From NCBI RefSeq assembly GCF_019448255.1, contig NZ_CP080410.1:1488001-1552000 (forward strand): 64,000 nt of DNA, read 5' to 3'. Numbering within the stretch: position 1 is the stretch's first letter; each line of letters opens with the position of its first letter. This document shows positions 35,026 through 47,744 of the stretch, piece by piece. This DNA is from Qipengyuania flava. Lineage in GTDB: Bacteria; Pseudomonadota; Alphaproteobacteria; Sphingomonadales; Sphingomonadaceae. A model generated the notes under the pieces. That model was given only the letters and a program-made list of their open reading frames with translations, was not told the DNA's origin and searched no databases. Both the position numbers and the translations under genes were made by a program.

Positions 35026-35630
35026 GCGCGGCCCAGCGCTGTCTGTTCGGCTTCGGTCAGCCGGCGCGGCGGGGCGATCGGTTCAAGCGTCCTGGCATCG
35101 AACAGCGCGCTGCGACGACGGTCTCCGGAAAAGAGGTCTTTCAGCATCCTCCCGAAGAAGCGTCGCATGAGGCGGCTGAAAGGCATTGGCGTGAGCGCGC
35201 TGCCGTCACCCGTGGCTTGCTCGGGAAACACGTGGCCGATTGGCGGGCCGAGAAGGTCGTCCGCCTTCGCCTTGTCAGCATTGGCGAGGAGCGTCGTCAC
35301 ATAAGGCACCTTGCCGTTCGCATAGGTGTTGAACATCGGCGAATTGCAGCACGCCGCATACCAGCGCAGCGTCTTGCCTTCGGTCATGTGGAGGCTGGCG
35401 AGATGCTCGCGGCCGGCGTGAATTTTTACCCGGGCGCAGCGCGATTGATAAAGGTCGGTACCGCCGAGTTCGTCGAGAACGCAGTCCTCCTGCCCGAGGT
35501 GCCGGACAAGGTCGCGGCAATCGACACAGTGGCAGACGACCCGGTCACCTTCGCTTGGCGAGACCTGCTCGACGACGCCCGCGACCGATCCGCATTCGCA
35601 AGCGAATTCAAGGCTGTCGGCCGCGCTCAT
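35022..35630 (-). CDS. DUF6151 family protein with GFA-like zinc cysteines
   Basis: A 202-residue protein from ATG 35630, which has AAGGAGAG just upstream. The cysteine set ACECGSVAG, VVCHCVDCRD and WYAACCNSPM matches the zinc-binding pattern of the Gfa-like fold (glutathione-dependent formaldehyde-activating family), to which DUF6151 proteins are related. No reaction is known. Translational overlap with the hydroxyacid oxidase suggests a shared role, perhaps in handling a toxic small carbonyl compound, but this is a guess. Confidence 0.75.
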   Translation of the reverse strand: MSAADSLEFACECGSVAGVVEQVSPSEGDRVVCHCVDCRDLVRHLGQEDCVLDELGGTDLYQSRCARVKIHAGREHLASLHMTEGKTLRWYAACCNSPMFNTYANGKVPYVTTLLANADKAKADDLLGPPIGHVFPEQATGDGSALTPMPFSRLMRRFFGRMLKDLFSGDRRRSALFDARTLEPIAPPRRLTEAEQTALGRA

Positions 35631-35661
35631 GGTCTCTCCTTCCATGAGCGCGACTTAAGCC

Positions 35662-37221
<1,560 letters not shown>

Positions 37222-37225
<4 letters not shown>

Positions 37226-37521
37226 TGTTCGCAGTCCTGCCACACGGGTTCGAACATCCGGCCTTCGCCATCGTATTCGGCAAGGAACACGCGGCCCATG
37301 CGGATGGCTTCGAAATTCTCGGTCTGGCGGCTGAGGTCGAGCGTGTCGGCCAGCAGCGTCCAGTCGCCATCCTCGCGCTTTTGCGCAACGTCCATGCCGA
37401 TGAAGCGGTGGCCGCTATCCTCGAGCCAGTCGAGCAGGGCTTCTGCATCGCTGCGCGTGAACCAGCTTCGCCGTTCGGCCCGGTCTGCGAAACCGGTCGG
37501 TATCTTCGCCATCATGCCCAT
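37222..37521 (-). CDS. Small protein of unknown function between ilvB and ilvH
   Basis: A 99-residue protein, [21 protein letters not shown] onward, then SDAEALLDWLEDSGHRFIGMDV, DWTLLADTLDLSRQTENFEAIRMGRVFLAEYDGEGRMFEPVWQDCEQ (given here in parts as a description of its acidic, soluble character). Its ATG overlaps the ilvB stop by 1 nt (TAATG) and its TGA overlaps the ilvH ATG by 4 nt, so it is translationally nested in the operon. No signal peptide, membrane segment or known domain. The tight coupling and ordinary codon use argue for a real gene. Function unknown; an acetolactate synthase accessory is one idea. Confidence 0.75.
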
Positions 37522-39272
37522 TACACCAGCGCCTTCGCTTCGTCGTCCATCGTGCCTTCGACCTGGTCGCCGTAGAGCAGCATTTCGGTATGCGCCGCGC
37601 CGCTCGGGATCATCGGGAAGCAGTTGGCTTCCTTGGCGACCTGGCAATCGACGATCACCGGCCCGTCATGCGCAAGCATGGCTTCGATCCCGGCATCGAG
37701 CTGGCTTTCGTCCTCGATGCGGATGCCCTTCCAGCCATAGGCTTCGGCGAGCTTCACGAAATCGGGCAGGCTGTCGGAATAGCTGTTCGAATAGCGGCTC
37801 TCATAGGTCAGTTCCTGCCACTGGCGGACCATGCCCATGTATTCGTTGTTGAGGATGAACACCTTCACCGGCAGGCGGTACTGGCTTGCCGTGCCCAGTT
37901 CCTGGATGTTCATCTGGATGCTGGCCTCGCCCGCAATGTCGATGACGAGGCTGTCCGGATTGCCGAGCTGCGCGCCGATGGCTGCTGGCAGGCCGTAGCC
38001 CATCGTGCCGAGACCGCCGCTGGTGAGCCACTTGTTCGGCCCCATGAACCCGAAATACTGCGCCGCCCACATCTGGTGCTGGCCGACTTCGGTGGTGATG
38101 ATCGGGTTGCGATGCTGCGTCAGGGCAAACAGGCGTTCGACGCTCTTTTGCGGCATGATCATGTCGCCGGCGCGATCGGGATAGGCGAGGCAGTCGCGCG
38201 CCTTCCAGCCGAGGATACGGGCGTTCCATTCGCTGAGGTCGTTCGCCTTGCGGTCGCCCCAGGCTTCCACCAGCTGTTCGAGCACATGGCCGCAATCGCC
38301 CACGATGCCGAGTTCAACCGGCACGATCTTGTTGATGCTGGCGCGGTCGATATCGATGTGGATCTTCTTGGCGTCCGGCGCGAAAGCATCGAGGCGGCCG
38401 GTCACGCGATCATCGAACCGCGCGCCGACCGCCACGATGAGGTCCGCGCGGTTCATCGCCATATTGGCTTCATAGGTGCCGTGCATGCCAAGCATGCCGA
38501 GCCAATCGGGATGATCCGCGGGAAAGGCGCCAAGGCCCATGAGCGTGCTGGTCACCGGCGCGCCGGTGGCGTTTTGCAGCTTGCGCAGCAGCTCGCTTGC
38601 GCGCGGGCCGGCGTTGATGACGCCGCCGCCGGTGTAGAACACCGGGCGCTCTGCCGCTGCGATCATGTCGATCGCTTCGGCAATTTCGTCGGCCGCGCCC
38701 ACCATGCGGGGCTGGTAGCGGTGGGAGGGCAGGGGCGTGTCGTCCTGTGCGTCCCAACTCGCGAGCGCGATCTGCACATCCTTGGGAATGTCGACCACGA
38801 CCGGGCCGGGGCGGCCCGTGGTCGCAATGCGGAAGGCTTCCTCGATCGTCGCGCCGAGACGTTCGGGGTCCTTCACGAGATAATTGTGCTTGGTGCAGTG
38901 CCGGGTGAGGCCGATGGTGTCGGCTTCCTGGAACGCGTCGGTCCCGATGAGCGCGGTCGGCACCTGGCCGGTGATCACCACCAGCGGGATGGAATCCATA
39001 TAGGCGTCGGCAATGCCGGTGACCGCGTTGGTTGCGCCCGGGCCGCTGGTCACGAGGACGACGCCGGGCTTGCCGGTCGAACGCGCGTAACCTTCGGCCG
39101 CATGGGCCGCGCCGGCTTCGTGGCGCACGAGGATGTGCCGGATGTCTTCGTCCGCAAACAGTTCGTCATAGATCGGCAGGACCGCGCCGCCGGGATAGCC
39201 GAACACGAATTCGACACCCTGCCGCTTGAGGCATTCGATCAGGATTGCGGCGCCGCTGCGCTCGGTAGTCAC
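37521..39272 (-). CDS. ilvB: Acetolactate synthase large subunit, biosynthetic
   Basis: A 583-residue thiamin-diphosphate enzyme. [16 protein letters not shown] contains the activating region, [21 protein letters not shown] the catalytic Glu motif, [14 protein letters not shown] binds FAD, and the ThDP motif GDG is represented by the [16 protein letters not shown] segment, in which Gly-Asp is replaced by IAGEAS. It joins pyruvate with pyruvate or 2-oxobutyrate in valine, leucine and isoleucine synthesis. The promoter-like pair and a strong hairpin lie upstream. The substitution in the ThDP motif (usually VVDIDGDGSF) deserves a check but is common in alphaproteobacterial IlvB. Confidence 0.95.
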   Translation of the reverse strand: MTTERSGAAILIECLKRQGVEFVFGYPGGAVLPIYDELFADEDIRHILVRHEAGAAHAAEGYARSTGKPGVVLVTSGPGATNAVTGIADAYMDSIPLVVITGQVPTALIGTDAFQEADTIGLTRHCTKHNYLVKDPERLGATIEEAFRIATTGRPGPVVVDIPKDVQIALASWDAQDDTPLPSHRYQPRMVGAADEIAEAIDMIAAAERPVFYTGGGVINAGPRASELLRKLQNATGAPVTSTLMGLGAFPADHPDWLGMLGMHGTYEANMAMNRADLIVAVGARFDDRVTGRLDAFAPDAKKIHIDIDRASINKIVPVELGIVGDCGHVLEQLVEAWGDRKANDLSEWNARILGWKARDCLAYPDRAGDMIMPQKSVERLFALTQHRNPIITTEVGQHQMWAAQYFGFMGPNKWLTSGGLGTMGYGLPAAIGAQLGNPDSLVIDIAGEASIQMNIQELGTASQYRLPVKVFILNNEYMGMVRQWQELTYESRYSNSYSDSLPDFVKLAEAYGWKGIRIEDESQLDAGIEAMLAHDGPVIVDCQVAKEANCFPMIPSGAAHTEMLLYGDQVEGTMDDEAKALV

Positions 39273-39313
39273 GTTACCCTCCGACCCATTGCTGAGCGTT
39301 CAAAAGACACAAA

Positions 39314-39348
39314 TCGGCCCGGCGCTGGGGTCTGAAGCGCCGGGCCGA
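39314..39348 (-). terminator. Strong hairpin in the ilvB leader (miaA terminator or attenuator)
   Basis: A perfect 13-bp stem, TCGGCCCGGCGCT (39314-39326) with AGCGCCGGGCCGA (39336-39348), 9-nt loop. On the minus strand it is followed by TTTGTGTCTTTTG. It ends transcripts from miaA and/or controls read-through into ilvB, which starts 42 nt further on. Confidence 0.75.
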
Positions 39349-39356
39349 CTGCACTC

Positions 39357-39385
39357 CAGATACGCGCGATTGATTTCACGGTCAA
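39357..39385 (-). promoter_or_regulatory. Likely ilvB promoter overlapping the miaA stop codon
   Basis: Minus strand TTGACC (39385-39380) contains the miaA TGA, and TATCTG (39362-39357) follows after exactly 17 nt. Transcription would begin near 39350, right at the base of the 13-bp hairpin. Confidence 0.6.
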
Positions 39386-40347
39386 CCGCATTCTTGAAAT
39401 AAAGATACAAAAAAATCCTCTTCAGCGATTCTTTTGTTATCCGCGCGCGGCCAGTGATCGGGTGGCTGGTTGCGGAACCACGTGTATTGGCGCTTGGCAT
39501 ACTGGCGCGTCGCGGTCTGGCCAGCGGCGATAGCTTGAGCGCGCGATAGTTCGCCTTGGATCATGCCGGCGATTTCCGGCACGCCGATGGCTCGCATCAC
39601 GGGTAGTGCAGGATCGAGGTTCCGCTCCAGAAGTGCTTCGACTTCCTCGATCGCGCCCTGGTCCAGCATACGCTCGAAGCGCAGGTCACAGCGTGCGTAG
39701 AGCCATTCGCGTTCGGGTAGCAGGACTAGCGGATGGAGTGTGACGGATTCGCCGATCCCGCCTTCCTGCCTGTCCTGCCAGTAGGTGAGGGAGCGGCCCG
39801 TGGACCGCACCACCTCAAGCGCGCGCGCCATGCGCTGGTTGTCGCGCGGACCGAGCCGCCCGGCAGCCTCGGGATCCTCCTCCACCAGCCGTTCGCGCAG
39901 CTCTTCGGTGCTCAAGGCGCGTACAGCCTCGCGCACGTCGGGTTCGATGGCCGGGATGGGCGATATCCCATCGAGCAACGTGCGCATGTAAAGTCCGGTC
40001 CCGCCGCACAGGATCGGCACGCCGCCTGCTGCATGGGTCGCGGCAACCTCGCTTTTCGCCGCCTCGGCCCAGTCGGCGGCCGAGCAGGCCTTGGCCCCGT
40101 CCCAGGTCCCGAACAGGCGATGGTCGATACCGTCCATCTCCTCCTCGCTCGGGCGCGCAGAAAGGATCCGCAGGTCGCGATAGACCTGCTGGCTGTCGGC
40201 GTTGATCACGACCGCGGGTCGTCCGGCGGATTCGACTCGGCGGGCCAACTGCACCGCGAGATCGCTCTTGCCGCTGGCGGTCGGCCCTGCGATGAGCGCG
40301 ACCGGTTGTTTCGGCGTTGAAACTGAAAGGGACGTCTCGGTGCTCAT
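39382..40347 (-). CDS. miaA: tRNA dimethylallyltransferase
   Basis: A 321-residue enzyme from ATG 40347. The P-loop ALIAGPTASGKSDLAVQLA, NADSQQVYRDL (with the catalytic Asp/Ser region), GGTGLYMRTLLDGI and RDNQRMARALEV are typical of MiaA. It puts a dimethylallyl group on A37 of tRNAs reading UNN codons. A C-terminal AKRQYTWFRNQ motif is also present. The first codons overlap the first codons of the divergent serB by 8 bp, so each promoter must lie within the other gene. Confidence 0.96.
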   Translation of the reverse strand: MSTETSLSVSTPKQPVALIAGPTASGKSDLAVQLARRVESAGRPAVVINADSQQVYRDLRILSARPSEEEMDGIDHRLFGTWDGAKACSAADWAEAAKSEVAATHAAGGVPILCGGTGLYMRTLLDGISPIPAIEPDVREAVRALSTEELRERLVEEDPEAAGRLGPRDNQRMARALEVVRSTGRSLTYWQDRQEGGIGESVTLHPLVLLPEREWLYARCDLRFERMLDQGAIEEVEALLERNLDPALPVMRAIGVPEIAGMIQGELSRAQAIAAGQTATRQYAKRQYTWFRNQPPDHWPRADNKRIAEEDFFVSLFQECG

Positions 40348-41236
40348 TGCCCGCCTGATAGCAGACATGGACCAAGTGGAAACGCGCCTTGAGAAGGCGC
40401 TGCAGGCCTGCGCCGATGCGGGCATGCCGGTGGCCATGGCGGGGATGCTCGATTTCTGCGGCGATGTCCTCCAGCTGTCCCTGCCTCACGGCGAACGGGC
40501 GGCTCTGACTGCCATCCTTGTCGAGCATTTCGGTGAGTGCGACCTGCTTGTCACCGACCACGAGATCGAGATCCCGCGCCTGTTCGTCTCGGACATGGAT
40601 TCGACGATGATCGGCCAGGAATGCATCGACGAGCTCGCCGATTTCGCTGACCTGAAAGACAAGGTCGCGGCCATCACCGAACGCGCGATGCAAGGCGAGC
40701 TCGACTTCGAGAGTGCGCTGAAGGAGCGCGTCGGCCTTCTCGAAGGGCTTGAGGAAAGCGCGATAGATCGCTGTCTTAGCGAACGAATTTTACCCGTTGA
40801 AGGCGCGCGCGCGCTGGTCGCCACGCTGCGCAGCAAGGGGACCCGGACGGTTCTGGTCACGGGCGGCTTCCATCATTTCGCCGATGCGGTGGCGGATCAG
40901 CTGGGCTTCGAACGGGTCGTCGGCAACCGCCTTGGTGTAGCTGGCGGTGCGCTGACGGGCCTGCTCGCCGGACCGGTTAGCGATGCATCGACCAAGCTTG
41001 CCACGCTAGAGGAAGAGCGCGCGCTCCTGGGCGAGGGCGCAAGGGTGCTGGCGACCGGTGACGGGGCGAACGACATTCCCATGATCGAGGCCGCGGACTA
41101 CGGTGTGGCTTACCGCGCTAAACCCAAGGCGCGCGACGCGGCCAACGGTCGAATCGCCAGTGCCGATTTGCGCTCTATCCTCAAGCTACTCGGCATTCCC
41201 CAGAGCGAGTGGACCGAGGATTTCCCCACACCCTAG
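40340..41236 (+). CDS. serB: Phosphoserine phosphatase
   Basis: A 298-residue protein from GTG 40340, which has AAAGGGA 7 nt upstream; ATG 40367 is an alternative. The N-terminal part is an ACT-like regulatory region. The HAD domain has motif I FVSDMDSTMIGQECIDELA (nucleophile Asp), motif II VTGGFHHFA and motif III/IV ATGDGANDIPMIEAADYGVAY. It makes serine from phosphoserine, the last step of the phosphorylated pathway and a supplier for glyA further right. Confidence 0.95.
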   Translation: MLIARLIADMDQVETRLEKALQACADAGMPVAMAGMLDFCGDVLQLSLPHGERAALTAILVEHFGECDLLVTDHEIEIPRLFVSDMDSTMIGQECIDELADFADLKDKVAAITERAMQGELDFESALKERVGLLEGLEESAIDRCLSERILPVEGARALVATLRSKGTRTVLVTGGFHHFADAVADQLGFERVVGNRLGVAGGALTGLLAGPVSDASTKLATLEEERALLGEGARVLATGDGANDIPMIEAADYGVAYRAKPKARDAANGRIASADLRSILKLLGIPQSEWTEDFPTP

Positions 41237-41292
41237 ACTTGGCGCGCTTTTCCAATCGGCTAGGATCGGTTTCTGTTAAGGACCGAACCATT

Positions 41293-42138
41293 ATGAACAA
41301 GCCGATGACCCGCTCCGCTTTCGCCATGCCCGATCTGGAAACCGCGCGCGACGGAACGCCGCTCTCGCACCCGCGTCGGCCCAAGACGCGGTATCGTCCT
41401 CTCGCTGCGATCCGCCATTTTCGCGAGCTGCTGAAGGACAAGGAAAACACCGCAGAGGTCTTCAAGATCTACGACGCGCTGCCGTCGGGCCGGTTCATCC
41501 CGCGCGTGCGCGAATTGACGCTGAGCCCCCATGGTGAAGCGTTGCGAGCCAGCGAGCCTTACCTTCCGACAATCCTCGATGACCACGAGGCGCTGCGCAA
41601 ACTGCCCGAGGGATCGGTAGCGCACGCCTATTGCGACTTCATGGAACGTGAAGGCCTGTCGGCCGCAGGTCTGGTGGAAGAATTCGACCGGGTTGGTCGC
41701 CCGGTTTACGATGATCTCATCCAGTGGTTCGGTTTCCGCCAGCGCGACACGCACGATCTCATGCATGTCCTGACCGGATACGGCCGTGATGCGCTTGGCG
41801 AACAGTGCGTGCTGCTCTTCACCCACGGCCAGAGCCCTGCGCAGGGGCACCTGCTGCTTGGCTATGCCGGCTCGCTGCACCTCAAGCGCCTCGTGAAGAG
41901 CGAGGCGCCAGTGATGAAGGCCATCAGCCAGGCGAAACGCACGGGCAAGGCTTGCCCGCCGCTGGTTGGCCTGTCGATCCGCGAGCTGCTTGCCAAGAAC
42001 CTTGAAGAAGCCCGCGCCGAGCTGAACATTCCCGAACCGCACTGGTATCGCGAATGCCACCGCATCTGGCGCGAAGAGGGGATCGATCCCTACGACCTGC
42101 TGGCCCATCAGGAGCAGCAGGAGATGGCCGCCGCCTGA
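41293..42138 (+). CDS. Coq4 family protein (ubiquinone biosynthesis)
   Basis: A 281-residue protein. The hallmark HDLMHVLTGYGRDALGE contains the HDxxH-type metal site of Coq4, preceded by AYCDFMEREGLSAAGLVEEF. In yeast and man Coq4 organises the ubiquinone synthesis complex, and bacterial relatives occur chiefly in Alphaproteobacteria, where they have been linked to C1 chemistry of the benzoquinone ring. The C-terminal part WYRECHRIWREEGIDPYDL is also conserved in the group. The protein likely binds the inner membrane peripherally. It ends 11 nt from the convergent nitroreductase gene. Confidence 0.88.
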   Translation: MNKPMTRSAFAMPDLETARDGTPLSHPRRPKTRYRPLAAIRHFRELLKDKENTAEVFKIYDALPSGRFIPRVRELTLSPHGEALRASEPYLPTILDDHEALRKLPEGSVAHAYCDFMEREGLSAAGLVEEFDRVGRPVYDDLIQWFGFRQRDTHDLMHVLTGYGRDALGEQCVLLFTHGQSPAQGHLLLGYAGSLHLKRLVKSEAPVMKAISQAKRTGKACPPLVGLSIRELLAKNLEEARAELNIPEPHWYRECHRIWREEGIDPYDLLAHQEQQEMAAA

Positions 42139-42149
42139 CCCTCAGGCAC

Positions 42150-42836
42150 TCACAGCCAGCTGGCGATCTGGTCCAGCGGCTTTTTCTGCAAGGCATGGAC
42201 GGGCACGGTTGCGCCCTCTTCCGGGTGCCCGACAACCACCACCATCAGCGGTTTCTCCCAATCGGGGCGCCCGCAGATCTCGCGCAGGAAACCCATGGGC
42301 GAGGGCGTGTGGGTGAGCGTCGCTAGCCCCGCTTCGTGCAGAGTCGCGATCAGCATGCCGCAGGCAATGCCGACGCTTTCGTTGACGTAATAGTTCTGCG
42401 TCTTGCCGTCTTCTTCGATGCCGCCCTTGCGCTGGGCGAAAACCACGATGAGCCAGGGCGCGGTTTCGAGAAACGGCTTGTCCTCGTCCGTGCCCAGCGG
42501 CGCGAGGGCATCGAGCCATTCCTCGCTTGCCTTCGCCTTGTCCTTGTCGGCGCCGTAGAACTTGCGTTCCTCTTCCTCGGCGGCCTCGCGAATGGCGCGC
42601 TTCTTCTCCGGGGAGGACACCACGGCAAAGTGCCAGGGCTGGTGGTTGGCGCCGTTGGGCGCTGTGCCGGCCGCCTCGATAGCCGCTTCGATCACTTCGC
42701 GTGGAACAGGCTTGTCGGAGAAATAGCGGCAGGTGCGCCGCTGCTTCAGCCGGTCGCGCAGGGAGCGCGCCCGGTTGATGCTATCCTCATCGGTTATGGC
42801 GGGAAGCGAGTAGGGGACGGTTTCGTGGTCACGCAT
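42150..42836 (-). CDS. Nitroreductase family protein (iodotyrosine-deiodinase-like)
   Basis: A 228-residue FMN enzyme. [41 protein letters not shown] is the FMN-phosphate and isoalloxazine region, [37 protein letters not shown] the dimer helix, and [10 protein letters not shown] the C-terminal strand. The [12 protein letters not shown] pattern is that of the deiodinase-like branch. It reduces nitro, halogenated or flavin-like compounds with NAD(P)H; the substrate is unknown. It is read as a single gene, 40 nt after a small secreted protein gene. Confidence 0.9.
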   Translation of the reverse strand: MRDHETVPYSLPAITDEDSINRARSLRDRLKQRRTCRYFSDKPVPREVIEAAIEAAGTAPNGANHQPWHFAVVSSPEKKRAIREAAEEEERKFYGADKDKAKASEEWLDALAPLGTDEDKPFLETAPWLIVVFAQRKGGIEEDGKTQNYYVNESVGIACGMLIATLHEAGLATLTHTPSPMGFLREICGRPDWEKPLMVVVVGHPEEGATVPVHALQKKPLDQIASWL

Positions 42837-42875
42837 GACACCGTCCCTAACCCAGCTTTTCGCCGCGCTCGACCC

Positions 42876-43253
42876 CTAGCTCGAGCCGGTAAGGTGGGTT
42901 TCCCCCGTTCGCGCGTTGTAGAACAGCTCGAAATGCCAGTTATCACACAGGTTGAGGCCGTCCCACACAGCCTCGTCGCCGTCGGAATAGACCACGCGCA
43001 GGTCCCAGTCGCAGGTGTTGTCCGCCCGGCGCATGTCGAGGTCGAACGTTTGCCCATCCTCGAGCACGTCCCAGTCGAGCACATCCTCTTCCCAGGTCTG
43101 CTTATGGCCGGCGGAAATGAAGATCTGCGCGATCGTGTAGCCGGTCGAGTTCACCAGCCGTATTTTCTCGTACATCTGCGCCATCGCGGCGGTGGCGCCG
43201 CCGAATGCGAGCGCTGCTGCGCCTGTGATGCCGAGCCATGTGCGGGTGTTCAT
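42876..43253 (-). CDS. Small periplasmic protein of unknown function
   Basis: A 125-residue protein with a signal peptide (ITGAAALAFGGATAAMA, cleavage near residue 25). The mature part begins YEKIRLVNSTGYTIAQIFISAG and has WEEDVLDWDVLEDGQTFDLDMRR, then CDWDLRVVYSDGDEAVWDGLNLCDNW with two cysteines that can form a disulfide. This pattern belongs to a family of small secreted beta-rich proteins seen in Alphaproteobacteria and sometimes wrongly labelled argininosuccinate lyase. No function is known. Confidence 0.7.
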   Translation of the reverse strand: MNTRTWLGITGAAALAFGGATAAMAQMYEKIRLVNSTGYTIAQIFISAGHKQTWEEDVLDWDVLEDGQTFDLDMRRADNTCDWDLRVVYSDGDEAVWDGLNLCDNWHFELFYNARTGETHLTGSS

Positions 43254-43336
43254 GTCGCCCTCTCCCCCAGATTGGAGCGCGCGACCCTGACGCAGTTCTT
43301 ACACTTTTTGAGTTTCTTGGAAAGCCGGGGCGCCGT

Positions 43337-43744
43337 TCAGCGCAATTCCTTGCGGATCACGAGCTTGAGGCCGGACCAGGTTTCATCGACCGCGCAGACC
43401 TTGGTATCGACGAGGCCCATGGGGAGGGCGACGTCCCGGATCGTGTCCTCCGTGATCTCGCTGGGGACGCCAGACGCCTTCTTCGGCCAGCTCACCCAGA
43501 CATGTCCGTCGCGGGCCATATTCTCACGCAGGGCTGCGAGCTTTTCCTCCAGAGCGGCGCGCTCGGTCACGAAGATGTGGGACGCATCGGGCGCCTCCTG
43601 CGGCCCGGCGACGAAAGTCAGCTCGAGCGCGTATTCGCCGATTTCGTCCTGCACGCTTTCCGGCATGGCGTCGAACCAGACGCGGTGCCCGTCACGCAAG
43701 TTGAGCTTCTTGGCGAGCGGGGTTCCGGAATAGCCAGCGGTCAT
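43337..43744 (-). CDS. DUF3052 family protein
   Basis: A 135-residue protein: GYSGTPLAKKLNLRDGHRVWF at the start, a middle IFVTERAALEEKLAALRENMARDGHVWVSWPKKASGVP and a C-terminal MGLVDTKVCAVDETWSGLKLVIRK. These are the hallmarks of DUF3052, a widespread small cytoplasmic family of unknown function. ATG 43744 is separated from the preceding DUF6122 stop by one base, so the two are coupled at the end of the purL cluster. Confidence 0.85.
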   Translation of the reverse strand: MTAGYSGTPLAKKLNLRDGHRVWFDAMPESVQDEIGEYALELTFVAGPQEAPDASHIFVTERAALEEKLAALRENMARDGHVWVSWPKKASGVPSEITEDTIRDVALPMGLVDTKVCAVDETWSGLKLVIRKELR

Positions 43745-43745
43745 G

Positions 43746-44069
43746 TCACAGTCCCTGCATCACGCAGTCGCCAAAGTCGACGGCAAGGTGCCACAGCGCG
43801 CCGAGCCCGAAAGCTCGCGTCCACCAGCGAGGCACCAGCAGCAGGGCCAGATAGGCGAGGGCGGCTTCCCAGCCGTGGAGCAGGTGAAAGCCCACGCTGC
43901 AGCGATTGGGATCGAAGATCGGGTCGGCCAGCAGATGGTCGAGATCGATCAAATTTGCCGAGGCGACGACCGCACCCGCTTTCAGCCACCGCGCCGGCCA
44001 GAGGATCCGCGCGATGAGGAACGGGGCTAGCCAGTGGCCGCCGTAGTGGAGGAGGGGCTGCAGCAGCAC
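43746..44069 (-). CDS. DUF6122 family small membrane protein
   Basis: A 107-residue protein starting at GTG 44069, 15 nt after purL. It has three hydrophobic stretches and several His/Asp residues near the membrane (LLHYGGHWLAPFLIARI, IDLDHLLADPIFDPNRCSVGFHLLH, LGALWHLAVDFGD). The pattern HYxxH and DLDHL resembles membrane metal-dependent hydrolases of the YdjM type, as does the larger gene at 46342 on the other side of purL. Function unknown. Confidence 0.75.
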   Translation of the reverse strand: MLLQPLLHYGGHWLAPFLIARILWPARWLKAGAVVASANLIDLDHLLADPIFDPNRCSVGFHLLHGWEAALAYLALLLVPRWWTRAFGLGALWHLAVDFGDCVMQGL

Positions 44070-44084
44070 CGCAGCCGCCTTCCC

Positions 44085-46331
<2,247 letters not shown>

Positions 46332-46341
46332 GGGCGCGCGC

Positions 46342-47022
46342 TTAGCGCCGCGCGCCCGATACTGCCAGTCCCACCGTGTTTTTATGCCACCGTGTCGTCT
46401 GCACCCAGAAGGCCATTGCGGTAAGGACGGCAAAGCCGAGCATGGCGGTGAGATAGAAACCGATACCGGCTTCGGTAGGCGGCGGACCGAACCAGTTGAT
46501 CGCCTGGAACACCAGCATCGTGCCCAAGAGGATCAGCGGCGGGACCAGAGGCCCCTTGGTGCGGCGGATGTAGAACCAATAGGCAAACAGGACGAGGCCG
46601 ATCTCAAGTGGCATGGCGATCATGGGGCTGTCCCACAGGCCGAAGCCGTACTTCTGGTCACCGCCCGCGATGGTCATGTCGGGCGCGTGCGTCACGAGGT
46701 CGAGCACCCAGTGGCTCAGCACGACGATTCCCGTCCAGGTGGCCGCAACCATATTCCGTGTCAGGAACCAGATGAGCGCTGCGAAAGCCAAGGCCAGGAC
46801 GGCGGTGCCCAACAGGCTGTGCGTGTAGGGCATGTGGTAGAGATCGAGCGGGACCATTTCGGTGAACCCGGGCACGATCCTCAGCTTTTCGATCCCGACA
46901 ATGGCGAGCAGGAAGAGTGCCCAGTCCGCAAGCTGCGCGGCAATGAACAGCAGGCCGAGCTTGGGCGCCTCTTCGGTTGCCCCGCGGGCGATGAAGGCGG
47001 GCGCGAAGTGACCGATGAACAT
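46342..47022 (-). CDS. Membrane-bound metal-dependent hydrolase-like protein (YdjM type)
   Basis: A 226-residue protein starting at ATG 47022. It has about six helices and the His/Asp-rich membrane motif set: [13 protein letters not shown] near the N-terminus, [14 protein letters not shown] in the middle, and [15 protein letters not shown], in which the H and D residues recall YdjM-like inner-membrane hydrolases. The true activity is unknown. It is 10 nt before purL and 4 nt after DUF2177 on the same strand. Confidence 0.75.
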   Translation of the reverse strand: MFIGHFAPAFIARGATEEAPKLGLLFIAAQLADWALFLLAIVGIEKLRIVPGFTEMVPLDLYHMPYTHSLLGTAVLALAFAALIWFLTRNMVAATWTGIVVLSHWVLDLVTHAPDMTIAGGDQKYGFGLWDSPMIAMPLEIGLVLFAYWFYIRRTKGPLVPPLILLGTMLVFQAINWFGPPPTEAGIGFYLTAMLGFAVLTAMAFWVQTTRWHKNTVGLAVSGARR

Positions 47023-47026
47023 CGGA

Positions 47027-47422
47027 TCAGGTGAACTTCTGGACGGCCAGCGTTGCAACGCTTGCTGCAACGGCGGTGGCAAAGGCGCCCCAGCAGATGT
47101 CGGCGATGGTTACCGTGGTGGACCAGGTGCGCATGGTCGCCTGGTTGGTCAGGTCATAGGTGGCGTAGCAGATCGCCCCCAGTAACGCGCCGTTGAGGGC
47201 CGCTGCGCCGATGCCGTTGGCAAGCCCGGGGCGGACGGCGAACCACACAATGGCCGCGATATAGGCTGCGTAGAAAACAAGGGCAGGGCCCATGCGGAAG
47301 CTTTCGGCGAGGATGTCGCCCAGCTTCGGGCGATAGAAGTTCGGGCCGGCCCAGCTCAGCCAGGCGGCGTCGAGCGCCCCGAACACGAGCGCCGCGGCAA
47401 CGGCAGCAACAATCCACGTCAT
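47027..47422 (-). CDS. DUF2177 family membrane protein
   Basis: A 131-residue protein with four helices: the first (IVAAVAAALVFGALDAAWLSWAGP) leads into the family hallmark FYRPKLGDIL, the second covers PALVFYAAYIAAIVWFAVRP, the third includes NGALLGAICYATYDLTNQATM, and the fourth closes with DICWGAFATAVAASVATL. This is the DUF2177 pattern. Function unknown. It is divergent from xseB, with 64 bp between the two starts. Confidence 0.88.
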   Translation of the reverse strand: MTWIVAAVAAALVFGALDAAWLSWAGPNFYRPKLGDILAESFRMGPALVFYAAYIAAIVWFAVRPGLANGIGAAALNGALLGAICYATYDLTNQATMRTWSTTVTIADICWGAFATAVAASVATLAVQKFT

Positions 47423-47486
47423 ATTGGCTCCCCTTGTTTTCGGTTTACTTGACCGCGTGCGGGCAGGCCGTCAATGCTCCCGCGCG

Positions 47487-47744
47487 ATGGCAGAGGAACA
47501 GTCACAGATTTCACAGCTCACCTTCGAGCAGGCGCTGCGCGAACTGGAAGGCGTGGTGCGACGTCTCGAAAGCGGCGACGTGCCGCTTGATGAGAGCATC
47601 GACCTTTACGAACGCGGTGAACAGCTTCGCAAGGCGTGCCAGGCGCGTCTCGACGCGGCGCAGGCCCGGATCGAGAAGATCGTCGCCGGACCCGACGGTG
47701 CGCCGTCCGGCACCGAGGCCTTCGATGCCGGCGGTGCTGCGTGA
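47487..47744 (+). CDS. xseB: Exodeoxyribonuclease VII small subunit
   Basis: An 85-residue protein from ATG 47487. LTFEQALRELEGVVRRLESGDVPLDESIDLYERGEQLRKAC is the full XseB coiled-coil pattern. It forms the helical shell of exonuclease VII with XseA (not in the window). Its stop overlaps the next gene's GTG by 4 nt, the common xseB-ispA pairing. Confidence 0.95.
   Translation: MAEEQSQISQLTFEQALRELEGVVRRLESGDVPLDESIDLYERGEQLRKACQARLDAAQARIEKIVAGPDGAPSGTEAFDAGGAA

Noticed and set aside
37590..39335. Plus-strand open frame of 581 codons opposite ilvB
   Set aside because: Shadow frame of the ilvB gene; no domain and no ribosome site; ilvB is full-length on the other strand.
39273..39385. Leader peptide for ilvB
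   Set aside because: Possible small frames (for example from 39393 or 39354) have no run of Leu, Val or Ile codons.
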